A stretch of DNA of 64,000 nt from Tomocerus qinae (GCA_020055645.1 CM034546.1:124951875-125015874), one strand, 5' to 3'. Positions 1 through 12,268 are shown, counted from the first letter of the stretch. Numbers and translations: made by a program. Notes: generated by a model not told the origin, from the letters alone.

Positions 1-75
1 GGAATTTAAATGAACATGGAAAACAAATATATATAGGTTTATACGAAAGTGATTAACAATAAATAATAATTATTG

Positions 76-246
76 TTATGAATTAGGTAATAAATAGACT
101 TTATAAACTTTATTGCTTTTACCATATTGAGTATTGACCCAGTTTACAACCAGATTAAATCTCTTTGTTAATTCAATTATTTCTGCTTGCAGTTTAATAA
201 TTTCCCTCAGCAGTGACTTTCTGGATCGCAAAATTGCAGGAACCAT
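76..246 (-). CDS. Candidate 56-aa micro-ORF, unknown function
   Basis: An ATG-initiated open frame of 56 codons ends in TAA at 76-78. The predicted peptide is basic and largely amphipathic-helical: a run beginning MVPAILRSRKSLLREIIKLQ is followed by further Leu/Ile/Glu-rich sequence. It has no signal peptide and no cysteines. I do not recognise the family. The regular spacing of hydrophobic and charged residues looks more like protein than random AT-rich translation. However, the frame is short, no TATA box or poly(A) site stands out, and it could instead be a terminal exon, because a CAG/TAG-type acceptor lies just upstream of the ATG. Confidence 0.3.
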   Translation of the reverse strand: MVPAILRSRKSLLREIIKLQAEIIELTKRFNLVVNWVNTQYGKSNKVYKVYLLPNS

Positions 247-2540
247 TGTTGCACTTCTAACGGTGTATTAATCACTCTTGCTAACAACTAATTATTATAA
301 TCCATAATCAATAATCAGAATAATTACTTCTGCTCTGTTCACTGCTCACTCACAAAATTAAAAAACTTAATGTTAATGTGAATACAGTGTGAATAAAATG
401 TTCTCCTCCGTTCCGTTATCCATAAAATTATTTAGTATTTGCCAACTATTCATTTTCTAAGAACCCCCGCTCATAGAACAGGAATCCAATGCGCACAATA
501 AAGTCGCTCCTCTCATAATATTGCTTTGATTTCAGTGACGATTTGTTGACTTTTACTTTTGTAACAATTTTACAAAATGTTATTCAACTGTTTTGCTGAA
601 CTTTGCACTGGATCTCATAGTAAGGGTCTAATATTTTATTGCTCCTGGTCCACGAAAATTATCCGTGCTTTCTTTTACTATTTTTTACCATTTTTACCAA
701 ATATACTGTTTATCACCAATTTTTAGCTGACAACACCAGTTAGTGGTGGTAAATAAACGTTAAATACTACTTACCACTGGGAGGTAGTTAATCAGTAAAT
801 GGTATTTTGTACACTGATGAAAAACAAAATAATACCTTTTTTAGCGTGCTACCCTATGCCCTATATACATATAATAATAATTAATTGCATTTTAATTCTA
901 ATAGCTCAAATAATTTTCTGCCATTGCGTATATAAACGTTTTTATTGTTTTTGGTACAAAAGGTATACTTAATATTGCCATCCATATAAATTAATAGCCA
1001 GACAGAAGTAAACGAAAAGTGGAGTTATTTTGGTGACAATTAATCTTATAATGCTGATCGCTAATGCATGCAACTACAAGTATTTCTCCAAGTAAAACAA
1101 TATAAAATTTCTCATTTGGATGAGTGCATTAATTTTCTTTTTTTATTATGGCCAACATCTTATGAATACGTGTATAGATTAAACTTAAACTAGATATATG
1201 TACAAGATATGCACTAGTTTTCCCTTTTGACTTTCTCTTTATAGCTAAAAAAACTTCTAATCCGATACTTTGATGCAAAAGTGCAAACGGGGTGCGCAGA
1301 AAATTCATGGATTTCTCATTTTTACGGAGTTATGCTAAAATTTGGTGCAGATGCAAGTATGCTAATATTATAGATCGTTTGTGCTTTGGTTTGGTGTAAT
1401 ATATTATATTCAGGAAGCAACCTGTTTTTATAAACATCCCATATTATAGCATTCTGTATAATAACTACTTTTATTCTACTTGTATTCAAATTCTTTATTC
1501 TTGGCCCTCTTTGCGTTAATAATAAAAAGTTCTCATAGTGCACTGAATGGATTCTCAATGTACACACTTGTGACAATGACTTGACTCCTACACTCTCATA
1601 ACATTTACCTCCTTCCTAAGCTAAGGAATCTTGAGTTGAAGTTGAAACTCAAGTAGGACTTGAACTCTCTTCTGTAGTAGGAAAAGTACACAGAAACTGT
1701 TTGTATTATCCTTTTATATAATATAACAGTGTTTTTATACAATATAATAGTAGTACGGTGTTTATATAGTGCCTATTACCTATATAGTGCAATTGTAGGC
1801 TGTGGGAGAAAGTCTGCCAGCATAGCCGTGCACTAAAAAGTGAAAAAAGCAAATCCGCAAACACATAATGTACAGGATGATATATAATGGATGTCGACAG
1901 CTTAGAGATATCTGCCAGAAAGTGTTACGCGTATCTGTCTGAGTCTGCAAACTACATTTATTACGGCTTTCCATTTCATGTACCTTGTAATAAGTGTCAG
2001 TCCAGTGTCGTGACACTTTCACAACTTTCACCAACGACTTGTTTAGACCAATTTTTAATGGAGCGTTCATTTATCATTCCAGATAAAACTTTTTTAACAG
2101 TTTATTAGATTTTTAATGCATTTTAGAATAGGACCTATATAAAGTGGAAACCTTTGGGCGTCACTTTTCCTAAGCCTTGGAATTTTATGTGTATTCCATC
2201 ATGACATTTATACATTCATAATATTATCCATTGGGCGTAGAGAAAACACGATGTAATAATGTTCTTATCCCCACACGAGCTACTTTTGACTAATACTAAT
2301 ATATCCTTTATGCAATATACTTATTTGCAAACCGTGCGTGAGGGAGGAGTACATTATCAGAAAGGAGAGTAAATTATACAAGGCGAATGGCTAGACGAGT
2401 AAGAGATTAGTGTCTGTGTGGATATAACTATTAACTACTACCACTATGACTATGTGCTGAAAAGCCGTTGCTGGTGGAAAAAAACTTTTTCTCACTGGTA
2501 ACCTAAAAAATTCCCTGCCAAAAACATCTCTAATTTTTTT
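247..2540. other. Intergenic, no supported gene
   Basis: AT-rich sequence with several short open frames on both strands (for example around 1,322-1,576 and 1,887-2,108). None shows domain motifs, splice context or codon regularity. A short palindrome around 1,630-1,655 (CTTGAGTT...AACTCAAG) is visible. I see no gene here. Confidence 0.6.
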
Positions 2541-2544
2541 ATTT

Positions 2545-2835
2545 TTGAAAAATTGGTTTTCTCCCTTTATTTCTCTCTTTTCTCCCTTTTTTCTTGTTTT
2601 TCTCCCTTTTATCTTGTTTTTCTCCCTTTTTTCTTGTTTTTCTCCCTTTTTTCTCCCTTTTTTCTTGATTTTCTCCCTTTTTTCTCCCTTTTTTCTTGAT
2701 TTTCTCCCTTTTTTCTCCCTTTTTTCTTGATTTTCTCCCTTTTTTCTTGCTTTTCTCCCCCTTCGCTTTTCTCCCTTTTATCTCTCTTTTTTCCTTTTTT
2801 CTCTCGCTCTTTTCTATTTTTCGTTAAAAAATTTA
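2545..2835. repeat. Polypyrimidine/polypurine low-complexity tract
   Basis: About 290 bases of almost pure pyrimidine on the plus strand, built from imperfect reiterations of TTCTCCCTTTTTTCTTG (roughly 16-22 bp units). The strand asymmetry makes long open frames appear on both strands: Phe/Ser/Leu-rich on plus, Lys/Glu/Arg-rich on minus. These are translations of the repeat, not genes. The tract lies about 650 bp upstream of the kainate receptor start codon. Confidence 0.85.
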
Positions 2836-3479
2836 CTGGTAACCTAGTTACCAGGTTACGGAGGTTTTTCCACCGGCAAAAGCCGTGGTCGTTGGTACAG
2901 GCTGTTGTCGTCTCGTCTGTAGTGTGTGATTGCCTGCCGGGTAGTAGTATATATAGTAAAGCTATGAGAGCGAGTGATTTGGAAAGGCTTCCCGTTTTCG
3001 GGCTTCTTAACTTTGATAACAACATTGAGTGTAGTTTTGTATAGTATATGAAATGTCGGGGTGGTGAAACCGAAGAAGAGTTCGTCCATCCAGCTGCATT
3101 CCGCTTATCTCTTTGGATCGGTCGGATGGTGTTCTTCTGCTCTGGCAGAACTTCAGACATGAATACAACTTCCTTCTTTGATTGCATTGCTCAACTGACT
3201 TTCTCACGGAATCGATCGATCATTTCCAGTTTCCGTCTTGTGTTTGCTGTTCTTCGGGTGTCGGGTCCGTATCCTTCATAAATATTCATTAGCACCGCTC
3301 ACTTTATATAATATAGACCATATCATCACATATTATTTTGGCAGAATAACTATGTCCCTAGACTTAGACCACTCTTGGCACTTTAAGGACACTCATCTGC
3401 TACTAAAACTCCGCCTCACACGCACTAAATCAATTCTGCAGCCCATCTCTGTACAACAGAGTACTGCCACATTTCCAAA

Positions 3480-6400
3480 ATGCTAACAAGACTTCTTTCT
3501 ACCATAGTTTTTATTACCATTTATAACAAATTAGCTTACTCTCTTCCTTCTACTCTCAAAATTGGTAAATAATAATAATATATAATACATTTTCATATTT
3601 TAAATATTAAATAGTATCCATAAACAATTTTAAAATAATTTTGTATCTCAAAAAATCAATATTTTAAAAATCCTTATTTTGAAGAAGGTTATTGGTTATA
3701 CTTTTTTAACACGTGTAATAATAAATTTTATAATTTTTATTTCTAGGAATTGTGCTTCCAGAAGAGGAGAGAGACGGATCAATAGAATTCGGGTATAAAT
3801 TCGGCCTTCATGTATTAAATCGTGACAAAACTTTAATGCCAAACACGACGTTAGTGCCAACGACGATTTATGTCAAACCAGGAGACAGTTTTCGTGCTTC
3901 AAAAGACATTTGTCGACTCCTTGACACTGGCATTGTGGCCATTCTTGGAGGAGCTAGTGAATTTGATCCTTCACTCGAATGGTACGTCGCCAGAAGATAA
4001 ATTATTAATTAATAAAATTGTTTTAAATTTGAATTTGTTGTGGACAGGCAATTATTTTGGACGAGTGCATCATTGGATGTCCCTCTTTTCTTTTCCACTC
4101 CCTCCCAAAATACTTACAGAAGTCATCACGGAGATAGAGGGCCGGACCCTGAATTCTCCATTCGCCCAGCAATAAGCCTCCATACGTGGGGCACCATTCT
4201 CAGAGAACTTGTGGCTTACCTCAAATGGCAAAATGCTGCCGTGCTTTACGAAGATGTTAAAGGACTCATGAAAATTCAACAAATCCTCAGGGAACCCGCT
4301 CCCGTTGAAAACGTAATCGTCCGAAGGGCTTCACCTGATACATACAGGGAAGTCTTGATCGAAGTCAAGAATCGGGAGATTCGTCAAGTTATTATCGATT
4401 GCAAACTCTCTAGCTTACCCGATCTTCTGAGAGCTGTAAGAATTATTTCATTTCATTATCATACCCGTCTATCTCATTCTATCTACACTTTTTCTATCTT
4501 TCTAGATGGTTGTTCTTCAAATGACTGACTATAAATATCACTACGTGTTTGTCAATTTGGTAAGGAAATAAATCAACACAAAAACTACTAATCATTACGA
4601 GATAATTTTCATAGTCTAACTATAATCATTGGCTCTTTAGGATATAGGTACTACAGATCTATCTGGATTTATTCGCTCTAATATAAATATGACTGCTTTT
4701 CAAATTGTCAACCAAGATTCTCGCTACCTCCGGGAAAAGTTTAACGAACTCAAAACCTATGGCGATGAAGATATCAACTCCAAGATCTTTGACAAAGATG
4801 TGCCTAGTATAAAGGTTAGTTTATATTAGTTATTCACGTTTATCCGCGTAAAATCGGGGAATTATCTTCCTCAAAGAAAAACTTTTTTAATTTTCTGAAG
4901 CTTGATTACCTGAAAACAGAAATATTATTACACATTTTATTTCTATTTTCCAAAATTTTTCTCCAGATCATTAATACAATAAAATGGTTTGTACAGACAG
5001 AAACAGCTTTATCATTCGACTCTATAATGGCTCTTGGATTTGGACTGTCTACATTGGATGCATCACACACTCTAACTCCATCGAATTTGTCGTGTGATAA
5101 AGATGTCCCGTGGTCAGATGGCCTTTCTCTGCTCAACTATATAGCTGCCGTAAGTAAGGCAGTCATCGGTTAAAAATTTTCGAAAAAGATTTTATAATTT
5201 AATTCATGTGCAGGTGGATTTTAAAGGACTGTCTGGGCCAGTGTCATTTAAAGAAGGGGAACGATCAGCTCTTCGTGTGGACATTGTTCGGTTAAAACCT
5301 CGTGGGTTGAAAAAAGTTGGAGTTTGGACTCCTGAAAGATTGCTGAATATTACAGACCCTAAAGCATTTTGGGATACTGGCATTACCAACATTACTCTCG
5401 TTGTAACGACCGTTTTGGTAAATCAGAAACAGATAATTAAATAAATTAGATTGAATTTGATTATAACAACCAATTTTTTGTAGGAAACTCCGTACGTCAA
5501 ATTGAAACCGGGTAACTTGAGTGGCAATGCCCGTTTTGAAGGATTTTCAATTGATTTATTGAAGAGAATCGCTCAGCATGTGGGATTCAAATATGTTCTG
5601 GAGCTTGTTCCAGACGGAAAGTATGGGGTTTACGATCATGAAACGGGGGATTGGAACGGAGTTGTAAGGCAACTGATTGATAAAGTAAGACAATTAAAAT
5701 TAATTATAAAAGTAAGTACTAAATAATCACCTGACTGGATAAATTTTACTAGAATGTTGACTTGGCTATTGGATCCATGACCATAAACTATGCCCGCGAA
5801 AGTGTGATTGACTTCACTAAACCGTAAGTAAACTGTAAAATAAAATTCCAATATCTTTAGCTAATTTTTTAAGAAATTTAGAGTGTTATTTTGAAATCTT
5901 TTGCTAATTATTCAATAGAAGTATTTCTGATGTTAAATATTTTTGTTTCTCTTTTTCAGATTTATGAATCTAGGGATTTCTATTTTATTCAAAGTGCCTA
6001 CCCGACCTCCAGCTCGGCTTTTCAGTTTTTTGAAACCTTTAGCAGTTGAGATATGGATTTCCTCTGTGGTTTCCTATATTCTCGTCAGTATTACTCTTTT
6101 CATTGTTGCTCGCTTCTCTCCTCACGAATGGTCGACGACAACAGCCACAATCACGTACACAACAGGAGCAGCAGTAGGCGTGGTTCGAAATCAGTTCAGT
6201 ATTTCAAATGCATTTTGGTACCCAGTTGGGACATTGATGCAGCAAGGTTCGGATTTGAATCCAAAAACAATGTCTACTCGTCTAATTGGTGGAATCTGGT
6301 GGTTTTTCTCGCTCATTATTGTATCATCGTATACTGCTAATTTGGCTGCTTTCTTAACAGTGGAAAGAATGAGCACGCCAATAGAATCCGCCGAAGATTT

Positions 6401-7530
6401 GGCGGAGCAATCTGAAATCACATACGGCACTCTTGACTCTGGCTCCACTATGACTTTCTTCAGAGATTCCAAAATTGAAACATTCCAAAAAATGTGGCGC
6501 TTCATGGAAAGTCGGAAACCTTCGGTTTTTGTTTCCACTTATGAGGAAGGCATCAAAAGGGTCCTTGAAGGAAATTATGCATTTCTTATGGAATCCACTA
6601 TGCTTGATTATGTGGTTCAGCAAAACTGCAATTTAACACAAATTGGCGGGCTACTTGATTCCAAAGGTTATGGTGTTGCTACTCCGATTGGTAAGAATTT
6701 TAAGTTTTCAGCTATAAAACTCAAAATAGTAAATGCTAATTTGATTTTATCCAATTGTAGGGTCTCCTTGGCGCGATAAAATTTCTTTAGCAATATTGGA
6801 AATGCAAGAGAAGGGAGTCATTCAATTGTACTACAATAAATGGTGGAAAACGGAAAACAAAGACCCGACAGATCAGTATCTTTGCAATAGAGATTACAAA
6901 AAGCAGGATTCGAAGGCGGCTGCACTTGGCGTCGACAGCATTGGTTAATAGTTACAGTTACAAATGGATTTAATTTTAGAAACCTACGAAATACTTTTAA
7001 ACTTTTAAATTTTCTTTCAATTTTAGGTGGGGTCTTTGTTGTTCTGGTTATTGGACTCGTTATAGCGATACTAGTGGCTATTTTAGAATTTTGCTGGCAT
7101 GCTAAACGAAATGCAAATTCTGATCAAGTTGCATTATGCTCAGAAATGGCAGAAGAAGCCCGTTTCGCTTTCAGGTACATTTAAAGGTTGAAGTAAGGCA
7201 GACGTTGCGCAAATACCTAGTATCAATATTATTGTATTAATTAGGTTAGGTTAGATCCCTCAAAAGTGGTTCATGTCCTGTATTTCATGGCGCGGTTTTT
7301 AGAATGAGCAACCACTGTCTTACTTCAACCCATTTAAAATCTAAATATATATATTTCGAGCAGTAGAAAATGTACATTTATTTTAAAAAAGATGCCGAGG
7401 GCCGCGGAGGAGACCTGCGTTATCCCGCCATTGTGCCCGTTGTGCAGGACATGAAAAGCCTCATTCGCCAACAGCTTACCACGACTACCATACTTATCCA
7501 CATCAACATCATATTAATGGTGTCCATTGA
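3480..7530 (+). CDS. Kainate-type ionotropic glutamate receptor (931 aa, 13 exons)
   Basis: A ligand-gated cation channel subunit of neuronal or neuromuscular membranes. Exons: 3480-3564, 3747-3981, 4048-4435, 4506-4559, 4641-4814, 4967-5149, 5214-5417, 5484-5684, 5753-5823, 5960-6690, 6761-6943, 7027-7174, 7392-7530. All phases join and the total is 2,796 nt. The first exon encodes a signal peptide (MLTRLLSTIVFITIYNKLAY). Residues ~28-430 are the amino-terminal domain. The S1 lobe (~440-555) keeps the agonist-binding Arg in SMTINYARESVIDF. The pore loop reads GTLMQQGSDLNPK, with Gln at the Q/R site, and M3 carries SYTANLAAFLTVERM. S2 keeps the GSTMTFF and AFLMEST ligand contacts. M4 (~838-860) is followed by an Arg-rich tail (PRRRPALSRHCARC) of the type known in insect kainate subunits. 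The gene looks intact and glutamate-competent. Which kainate paralogue it is cannot be told by eye. Confidence 0.93.
7180..7335. mobile_element. Small hairpin MITE in last intron of the kainate receptor
   Basis: Inverted repeats GGTTGAAGTAAG.CAG (left, ~7186-7204) and CTG.CTTACTTCAACC (right, ~7314-7330) bracket about 110 bp. Both ends are flanked by ATTTAAA-like sequence (left ACATTTAAA, right CATTTAAAA), consistent with insertion into a TTAA-containing target as piggyBac-type non-autonomous elements do. Family assignment is inference. Confidence 0.5.
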
Positions 7531-8102
7531 ATTATAAACATCGTCATGTAAGTCTCATCAAACTCTATTCTATGGTTAACGAATTATCTATTAAAATGGA
7601 AATTCATTTTAAGCCATTTGTATTCCTAAAAAATTAGCAAGTACAAGACAAACATACTATTGTAACTAACTCGCCAATTTGTTTGCCAAATGATCTCCGT
7701 TGAATCGTTGTTCATGTACTTAAACATAGTACAATATCTAACTTATTGGAACCTACTTATTAATTTTTGGAAGCTGCAATTAGTGCAGGTAGTTGTATTT
7801 AACGTGCTAACAATAATTTAATTTAATAGTTAATAGTGGTGCTTCTAGTGTGCTCTAATGACATTGTTAATGTTTTCTACGCCTAATAATAAGTACAATA
7901 ATGTTATCTCCTGTTACACAAAATGTATTGGTCACATTTTCGAAGTTCGAATCAATCTATGAGTGAACAATAAATAGTTTTTATACTTCTCATGTTATTT
8001 TTCTCGTTACAAATAATTTCATCCTATCAAAATTTCACTACAAATCTTAATAGTATCAGAAATTATTAAACTAACGACGAAAAGCCCGAAATCATCACGG
8101 AT
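7531..8102. other. 3' UTR and spacer between convergent genes
   Basis: About 570 bp between the stop codon of the plus-strand receptor and the stop codon of the minus-strand zinc-finger gene. It contains a canonical AATAAA at 7969-7974 that could end the receptor transcript, giving a 3' UTR of about 460 nt. No open frame is supported. Confidence 0.6.
7969..7974 (+). terminator. Poly(A) signal, kainate receptor
   Basis: AATAAA, about 440 nt past the receptor stop codon at 7530. It is the clearest canonical signal before the opposing gene. Confidence 0.5.
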
Positions 8103-11100
8103 TTAGCTGTCAAGAATTTTCATGTCAATGTTAATAATATCAGAAAAATTCATATAATTTATATTATGTTGTTCAACGGACGTTACAAAAGTAGGTGTAG
8201 CAATAGTAGAAGTTGTAGGAGTAATTGTTGCGGTAGAACTTGGGCTAGACTTGTTTTTCTTCGGTCTCGGCCTTCGGTTCGGTTTCCGAGGTATGTATCC
8301 TGGCTCGTGTATTTTTTCATGACCGCGACAAACTGCACCCGTTAAAAATCCTTTTCCACAGAATCTGCATACGAACTGACGAATTCCAGAATGCACTCTT
8401 TCGTGATTCTGGAGCCTGCATGCAGTTTTGTATTTCTTGTCACAAATTTTACAACTGTATTTCAGCTCCGTTATGTGTGATATTAAATGGCTCTGCAATG
8501 ATTTACACACCTTACCACACACTTCACAAATTTGAGGAATTGAATCTTTTTCACGCACTCGCTGTACATGCTCTTTCGAAGTTTTATTGCAAATTTCGGA
8601 CTTTTTCTCTTCTTCGTCTTTGTGCTGCTTCCGTAAATGTCTTCCCAAGAGATGGAATTTGGCAAAAAATTTACCGCACTTTTCACACGTATATATCGAA
8701 GAACCACCTTCAGTTGGTATTTCCATGTGATTCTCATTCGTGTGAATAATTAATTTGCTGGATAACGTGAACTGATCTGGACAAAATGCACATTGAAAAG
8801 GATTTGACCCTTGATGTGCTTCTTCCTTATGCTTTTGAAAATCAACTTCCGCACTAAACCCTTTGTGGCAAATCGAACAGAAAAAATTATGATTCAGCTT
8901 AAAGCCACCGTGGTGGCTATCACGGTGCATCACAAGTGTATCATACGAAGCTAGCTTTTTGGGACATGTTGTGCAATAAAATGGTAATTCTTCCCCTAAA
9001 AAATCAAGAAACATTTTTTAAATTAAATACGAGGTAATTATTGTAATCTCCATATATTAATTGGCTTACATTACATCATTGTGTTTTAATGCTTTAAAAC
9101 CACTCACCCATATGTTGGTGAATATGTCCATCTCTTTCATCTTCAGTCTGGAATGATTTATTACAGGACTCGTCAGGACAGTTGTAAATTATTGAATCTC
9201 GTTTTCGTTTATTTTTTTTTAGTTTTTTCCTCCAGTTGATTATGAAAATTTTTTCCTCGTCTGTTACATTTAGAGTTTTGATACCTGGAGTTGTCAATGC
9301 CATAATTTTATCACATAAATTTCTTTCATTTTTATCGAGTTTTCTGTAAACATTTATTTTTGAATCGTCGCATAGTCGTAACCTTCTAAAAATAGCTAAC
9401 TCGTTGCCATCTAAAACTAATTCGTTAATAGTTCCAACCGATGGTCGGCCAACTGGTTTCTTATTTTGGCCAGTGTCGTCGAGAGTTCCGTTCAGTGCCA
9501 TCGCTAAATAGTGTTAGAACGAAAGATGTTATAAATTACAATTTTGGACCATAATGAAAGGAATTAAGAAGATGAATCTCAATAATTTCAAACTATTATC
9601 ATAAATTGCCTTTTAATTGTAAAGTTGATATTATGTCTCACCTGCATTTTTTGTTCGCCGTTTACGCCGTTTATCAGTTTTTCTACGCTTTATTGTACCT
9701 TCCTCGGAGGAATCATAGTCGAGATCATCAGAATCATGGTATTTTATTTTATTGCATTTCTTTCTAAGTTTTGGACATGGTTCCCTTAATTCCCGATTCA
9801 ACCGACGTTGGAGTCGTCGATCTTCTTTTGAGACATTATTATCTTCTTCTATAACAAAAAAATTTATTACAGCTGATTCTAGTCAATTCATAATAAATAA
9901 AGATGGACATGCAAATGAGTAAATGGCAATGGTACTTTGTTCTGTTGACACTAGATATTCTTCTTCTGATGAATCACTTCCCGATTGATCCTCATCATAA
10001 TTTCTTTCATTTTTATCGAGCTTTGTACAAACATTTATTTCTGAATCGTCGAAAAGTGGTATTTTCCTAAAACCAGCTAACTCGTTGTCATCTAAAACTA
10101 ATTCGTTATTAGTTTCAACTGATGGTCGTCCAATTGGTTTCTTATTTTGGCTAGTGTTGTCTGGAGTTCTGTTCAGTGTCTTCGCTAAATGTATTAGAAA
10201 CAGATGTAAATTATAAAGTTGGACCACAATTTATAATTTCAAACTATTATCATATTAAACATTAATCTACTATGAAATGTTTCATAATATACAAGTTGCT
10301 TCGAATTGTAATTATACCTCACCTGTATTTTTTGTTCGCGGTTTAATCCGTGTATTAGTTTTTCTACGCTTTTTTGTACTTTTTATGGATGAATCATTGT
10401 CGAGATCATCAGAATCATAGTATTTTACTTTATCGTGTTTCTTTCTAAGAAGTTTTGGGCATGGTTTTGTTAATCCCCGATTCAATCGTCGTTGGAGTCG
10501 ACCATCTTCTTTTGAGAGATTATTTTCTTCTCCTGTAAGATAAAAAATTATTTTATTACAGCTGTTTCTAGTCAAATCATAATGAATAAATAAGGACATG
10601 CAAATGAGTAAATGACAATGCGTAATTGTAGGGTACTTTGTCCCGTTGATACTAGATTTTCTTCCTCTGATGATTCACTTCCCGATTGATCCTCATCATT
10701 ATTACTAGTACTACCATAATCACACAATTCCGCCGTCGATAGGTTGCCATCTGAATTTTCGTTTTCACAGGTGTCTTCATTTCCATTTCCACTGCTAATA
10801 AAATTATCTTCAAAGGTAATATGGTTATCAATTTCCTCTTCAGCTTCTACTTTTACTTCAGGATGGATAAACTCAAGTTTAGAAACGACTAACAACAACA
10901 AGAAAAAAATTTATTATTTACTTCATTGGAGAATTAACTACTAGAGATAATGAGTCTCATTTACTGACTGTGAGTTAAAGATACGTATTTCAAATAATAA
11001 TAATTTTGTAACTTACTTGAATAAATAATCTCAATAATTTCACAGCGAGAATATTTTTTGATGTCAAATCCATCTTTTAACATGTGCAGTCTTTTCTCTA

Positions 11101-11417
11101 CTAATTTATCCTCTGATTTCTTTTCCATGTCAATATAATTACCCTGGATTAACTTGCAAGCCTTTAAAACAAGAACTTCTATTTGGTGTTGAAAAGATTT
11201 AATGTGCCTCCAAGTGAAGTTGACATCCCGAATAATTTGAAGACATCTGGAGCAATAGTTTCCGGCTTGGAAGTATTTAAGAAAGGTCAAATCAAGGTCC
11301 GGTTTGAACAATACTTCGCACAAAGACCGAGCACAATCAGTTTGCCAAAGCAATATATCCAGAATTACGGGCAATGTTCGGCCCTTTAAAAAATTGTGAC
11401 TGCAAACGAATATTGTG
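8103..11417 (-). CDS. C2H2 zinc-finger transcription factor with ZAD-like N-terminus (5' exon not found)
   Basis: A probable sequence-specific nuclear regulator. Exons in transcript order: 11417-11017, 10888-10637, 10532-10323, 10184-9936, 9848-9642, 9503-9108, 8995-8103. All phases agree, giving about 869 aa. The first visible exon has an acceptor and no in-frame ATG, so an upstream start exon is missing. That exon resembles the C-terminal half of a ZAD dimerisation domain (YCSRCLQIIRDVNFTWRHIK). The middle is acidic then basic (linker plus nuclear-localisation-like KRRK runs). The last two exons encode eight C2H2 fingers, the first as CPDESC...H...H and later ones such as YTCEKCGKFFAKFHLLGRH, then a Lys/Pro-rich and Thr/Ser-rich tail. 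Exons 3 and 5 are paralogous, as are 4 and 6, through an internal tandem duplication. The gene converges on the upstream receptor. Confidence 0.85.
9315..10700 (-). repeat. Internal ~0.7 kb tandem duplication of zinc-finger gene exons
   Basis: Exon 10532-10323 matches exon 9848-9642, and the start of exon 10184-9936 matches the start of 9503-9108. The end of exon 10184-9936 instead matches the end of exon 10888-10637 (shared DEDQSGS.SSEEE). So exon 10184-9936 is a chimera, its junction lying near 9996-10000, where a NERN-type sequence passes directly into the DEDQSG sequence. The repeat period is about 690-700 bp. All duplicated exons keep compatible phase, so the frame is preserved. Confidence 0.85.
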
Positions 11418-11892
11418 CTGAAATTTTTTGTGCTTGATGCTTACATATTTAAGCCTCATATATGTAGAAATCAGCGTGTTCCTATCTCTGAAACTTGATT
11501 AATTAATTTTTTAATAAGACAGCTTTACTGTGTATTAAGATAGGCAAATAAAAATTCCGAAACAATTAATTAAAGAAAACACATACTGCAAACTCCGAAC
11601 CACATGAAATTTGGATCAGTCAGAGATTGCATATTGATGAAGGACATATGTAAGTTTTACGATGTTCCTATCTCTAGTTTCGGAAATATTGCAGTCGAAA
11701 CTGATTTTTAGTTAAGCTTTTATACATTTTATATGCACATACAGGCACAAAGGCGAATTGAATGTGCTAATCAGATAATGACGTCATAAATCATCCTTCT
11801 GATTTTCAGTTACCATAGTCATTTACCAAATAAAACTTAAATGTATCGATTCTAATCTCTTGACTCACAGCAACAAAAAGGTGAACGTAGTA
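11418..11892. other. Intergenic or 5' intron of the zinc-finger gene
   Basis: About 475 bp upstream of the ZAD-like exon. No start codon exon with a matching donor could be identified here, so this may be part of a long first intron that also contains the nested transposons to the right. I see no other feature. Confidence 0.5.
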
Positions 11893-12017
11893 CAGGGGCT
11901 GTATTGCTGTATACGACAAGTTCTCTCCATATTAAGGAGGTTGTTCCTGAATTAATTCGAAAGTTTAAAATATTTCGAAATTCAAACAAAATATGCTCTT
12001 AATGTTAGCCCAAACCC

Positions 12018-12232
12018 ACTCAGCCACGTTGGTTTGGTAGAGTACTCAGTCGTCTGACTAATATATGCGTGCTTCCATTGTCAGTTCGATTCTTTGGCTG
12101 GGTGAAATGGCCGAATGCTGTTTAAAGGAGAGTGTTGAGGGAGTTGGCAATAGGCCCGTAATAAGGTCTGCGCCCAGTACTAATCACTGTGTACTGAGGC
12201 AGTACACCCCATATAACATTCATACATAGTTG
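12018..12232 (+). mobile_element. tRNA-derived SINE inserted in the foldback's left arm
   Basis: This 215-bp segment is flanked by the direct repeat AAACCC (12012-12017 and 12233-12238). The uninterrupted right arm supplies the empty site (GCCGAAACCCATAGCC). Near the 5' end an A-box-like TTGGTTTGGTAGAG (12,029-12,042) is followed about 45 bp later by a B-box GTTCGATTC (12084-12092), as in RNA polymerase III promoters of tRNA genes. The sequence does not fold into an intact tRNA, so a tRNA-derived SINE is the best reading. No second copy was found in this window. Confidence 0.65.
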
Positions 12233-12268
12233 AAACCCATAGCCCTACCAACCGACAAGCTACCTGTA

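Noticed and set aside
2609-3187. Long Lys/Glu/Arg-rich open frame on the minus strand
   Set aside because: It is a translation of the polypurine strand of a low-complexity repeat, with no start context, domain or splice support.
8420-8749. Plus-strand open frame of 109 codons
   Set aside because: It is the antisense shadow of the C2H2 fingers on the minus strand.
12018-12110. A tRNA gene
   Set aside because: Only the A- and B-box-like motifs are present. No cloverleaf or intact anticodon arm could be assembled, and the target duplication supports a SINE.
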